DNA from: Planctomycetota bacterium
GTDB taxonomy: Bacteria > Planctomycetota > Phycisphaerae > Phycisphaerales > SM1A02
Reading direction: 5' to 3'
DNA length: 43,600 nucleotides
Assembly (NCBI GenBank): GCA_022566535.1
Contig: JADFIR010000026.1
Coordinates: 1-43,600, forward strand
A program made the position numbers and the translations under genes. Positions 42,826-43,600 of the stretch are shown one piece after another. Within the stretch, counting starts at the first letter, position 1. Each line of letters starts with the position of its first letter. Below the pieces are notes generated by a model. It did not search any database, had not been told where the DNA came from, and worked only from the letters and a program-made list of their open reading frames with translations.

Positions 42826-42856
42826 AAGAAAAAGCCCCTGACATTTCGGTCAGGGG
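42826..42856 (-). terminator. Intrinsic terminator of the dockerin gene
   Basis: CCCCTGAC (42835-42842) and GTCAGGGG (42849-42856) form a perfect 8-base stem with a 6-base loop. On the minus strand it is followed by ctttttctta, a good T-tract. It lies 70 bases behind the gene at 42927. The rest of the gap from 42700 shows nothing clear. Confidence 0.85.
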
Positions 42857-42926
42857 GTAACTTGGTTTGTCGGTTTGTGGGGGATGAAGCTGCTGGGTCG
42901 AGCTCCGACCGAAGCGCGATGAGCCG

Positions 42927-43600
42927 TTATGGGCAGGCGCCCCAGTTTGCGAGCAGGATCAGCAAGTCGGTGATCCCGACGCCGCCGCCGTCAAAGTCGG
43001 CCGGCACGCCCACATTGCCCCAGTCGGCCAGCAGTGCCAGCAGGTCCAGGATATTCACCGTGCCGCTTCCGTCGAGATCCCAGGGACACGGCTCACCGGC
43101 CCCACTCACAAGTTGGAACCCGTTGACGGAGCCGAACCCTTTGCTGGTGCGGACCATCACGGCAAGCGATCCGCCAGCAACATCGACGGTGTGCAACGCG
43201 TAGGTTGTGCCCTGAACTTGGCCGCCCGGCCAGTCGCCGCCGATGAGCTGCGGAGGATCCGGGGAGCCGGGCACCGTCACCTCCGAAACGAACGCAGCAG
43301 TGTCAGGTGCCCAAGCATAGGTATACACGGTGTAGGACCCGTCGGCAAGACCCGAGAACGTCCAGGTGGCGAGGGCGCCCCCACCTCCGACGTTCTGGAG
43401 ATCGTCCATCAGGGCCTCGTCGTCGCCGGAGGTGCCGCCATTGTTAAAATCGAGGTTAAGAAGGCCGCCGATGTTGGTCAGCGTGACGCCCGTGGCCGCG
43501 CCTGACAGATCAGAGAGCGGGACATTGGATGCGCCCGCGTTCACAGCGTTCCAGGTGCCGGGCTGGCCGGCGCCGGCAGCATAGATGTCTTCCGGAACCC
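42927..43600 (-). CDS. Secreted dockerin-like protein, 5' end outside the window
   Basis: The frame is open to the right edge, so only the C-terminal 223 residues are seen. The part near the edge (PEDIYAAGAGQPGTWNAVNA, SNVPLSDLSG, TGVTLTNIGGLLNLDFNNGG) and the following strands (TWTFSGLADGSYTVYTYAWA, GSLAVMVRTSKGFGSVNGFQ) read as a beta-sandwich typical of planctomycete exported proteins. The dockerin-like pair follows: DLDGSGTVNILDLL, and DFDGGGVGITDLL with a shortened loop that has lost an acidic residue. It ends ANWGACP. Confidence 0.85.
   Translation of the reverse strand, partial: VPEDIYAAGAGQPGTWNAVNAGASNVPLSDLSGAATGVTLTNIGGLLNLDFNNGGTSGDDEALMDDLQNVGGGGALATWTFSGLADGSYTVYTYAWAPDTAAFVSEVTVPGSPDPPQLIGGDWPGGQVQGTTYALHTVDVAGGSLAVMVRTSKGFGSVNGFQLVSGAGEPCPWDLDGSGTVNILDLLALLADWGNVGVPADFDGGGVGITDLLILLANWGACP

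Overview
The window looks like chromosomal DNA of a high-GC planctomycete, probably of the Phycisphaerae type. The evidence is a set of exported proteins ending in dockerin-like Ca-binding halves of the form D-x-D-x-D-G-x-V-G-I-x-D-L-L, mostly finishing in ANWGPCP or ANWGACP. Other signs are lipoproteins and DUF1573 proteins typical of the phylum and a polymorphic-repeat beta-helix protein. This is inference from protein style; there is no rRNA in the window.

Layout. Positions 1-4360 are a damaged tandem of secreted beta-helix/dockerin genes on the minus strand: one large intact gene (1708-4323) and a second copy reduced to its 5' and 3' ends, with a lipoprotein gene between them. Positions 4565-9850 carry an ABC exporter, an FG-GAP protein split by an amber codon, and a secreted Cys-rich/P-domain/dockerin protein. 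Positions 9850-14102 hold a TPR lipoprotein, a TlpA-like thioredoxin lipoprotein or exported protein, and an ABC-2 permease/ATPase pair. Positions 14401-16613 are an FkbM methyltransferase, a 55-residue membrane ORF coupled to it, a decayed tyrosine recombinase and a four-helix membrane protein. Next come a DinB-like protein, a tRNA read as Val(GAC), and guaB (17679-19154).

Positions 19265-24162 form a plus-strand operon: a PilT-like ATPase with intact motifs, a membrane-anchored GspE/PilB-like protein that has lost its nucleotide-binding and catalytic residues, and a CvpA-like membrane protein with a large extra domain. Converging on it is a minus-strand train (29327 to 24226): DUF4430 protein, DUF6580-type membrane protein, a Pro-rich membrane-anchored protein, an M24 peptidase, accB and accC. 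Then follow a coiled-coil membrane protein, a second ABC exporter, aroA flanked by a dispersed repeat, a GroES-like protein and an SPFH/band 7 protein.

Positions 36228-39920 carry the homogentisate route: hppD (4-hydroxyphenylpyruvate to homogentisate) and hmgA (ring opening), separated by a HicAB toxin-antitoxin pair and an isoprenylcysteine-methyltransferase-like membrane protein. A DUF1573 lipoprotein, a large anchored hypothetical protein and the 3' end of another dockerin protein close the window.

The most notable signals are three. The first is the operon pairing a live PilT-like ATPase with a motif-dead PilB-like partner. The second is a repeated promoter arrangement, a TANNNT box 6-9 bases before the start codon of genes without a ribosome binding site, which suggests leaderless mRNAs. 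The third is the duplicated and eroded dockerin-gene locus with its conserved leader hairpin. Start codons were chosen from ribosome binding sites, signal peptides, overlaps or promoter position and are uncertain where stated.
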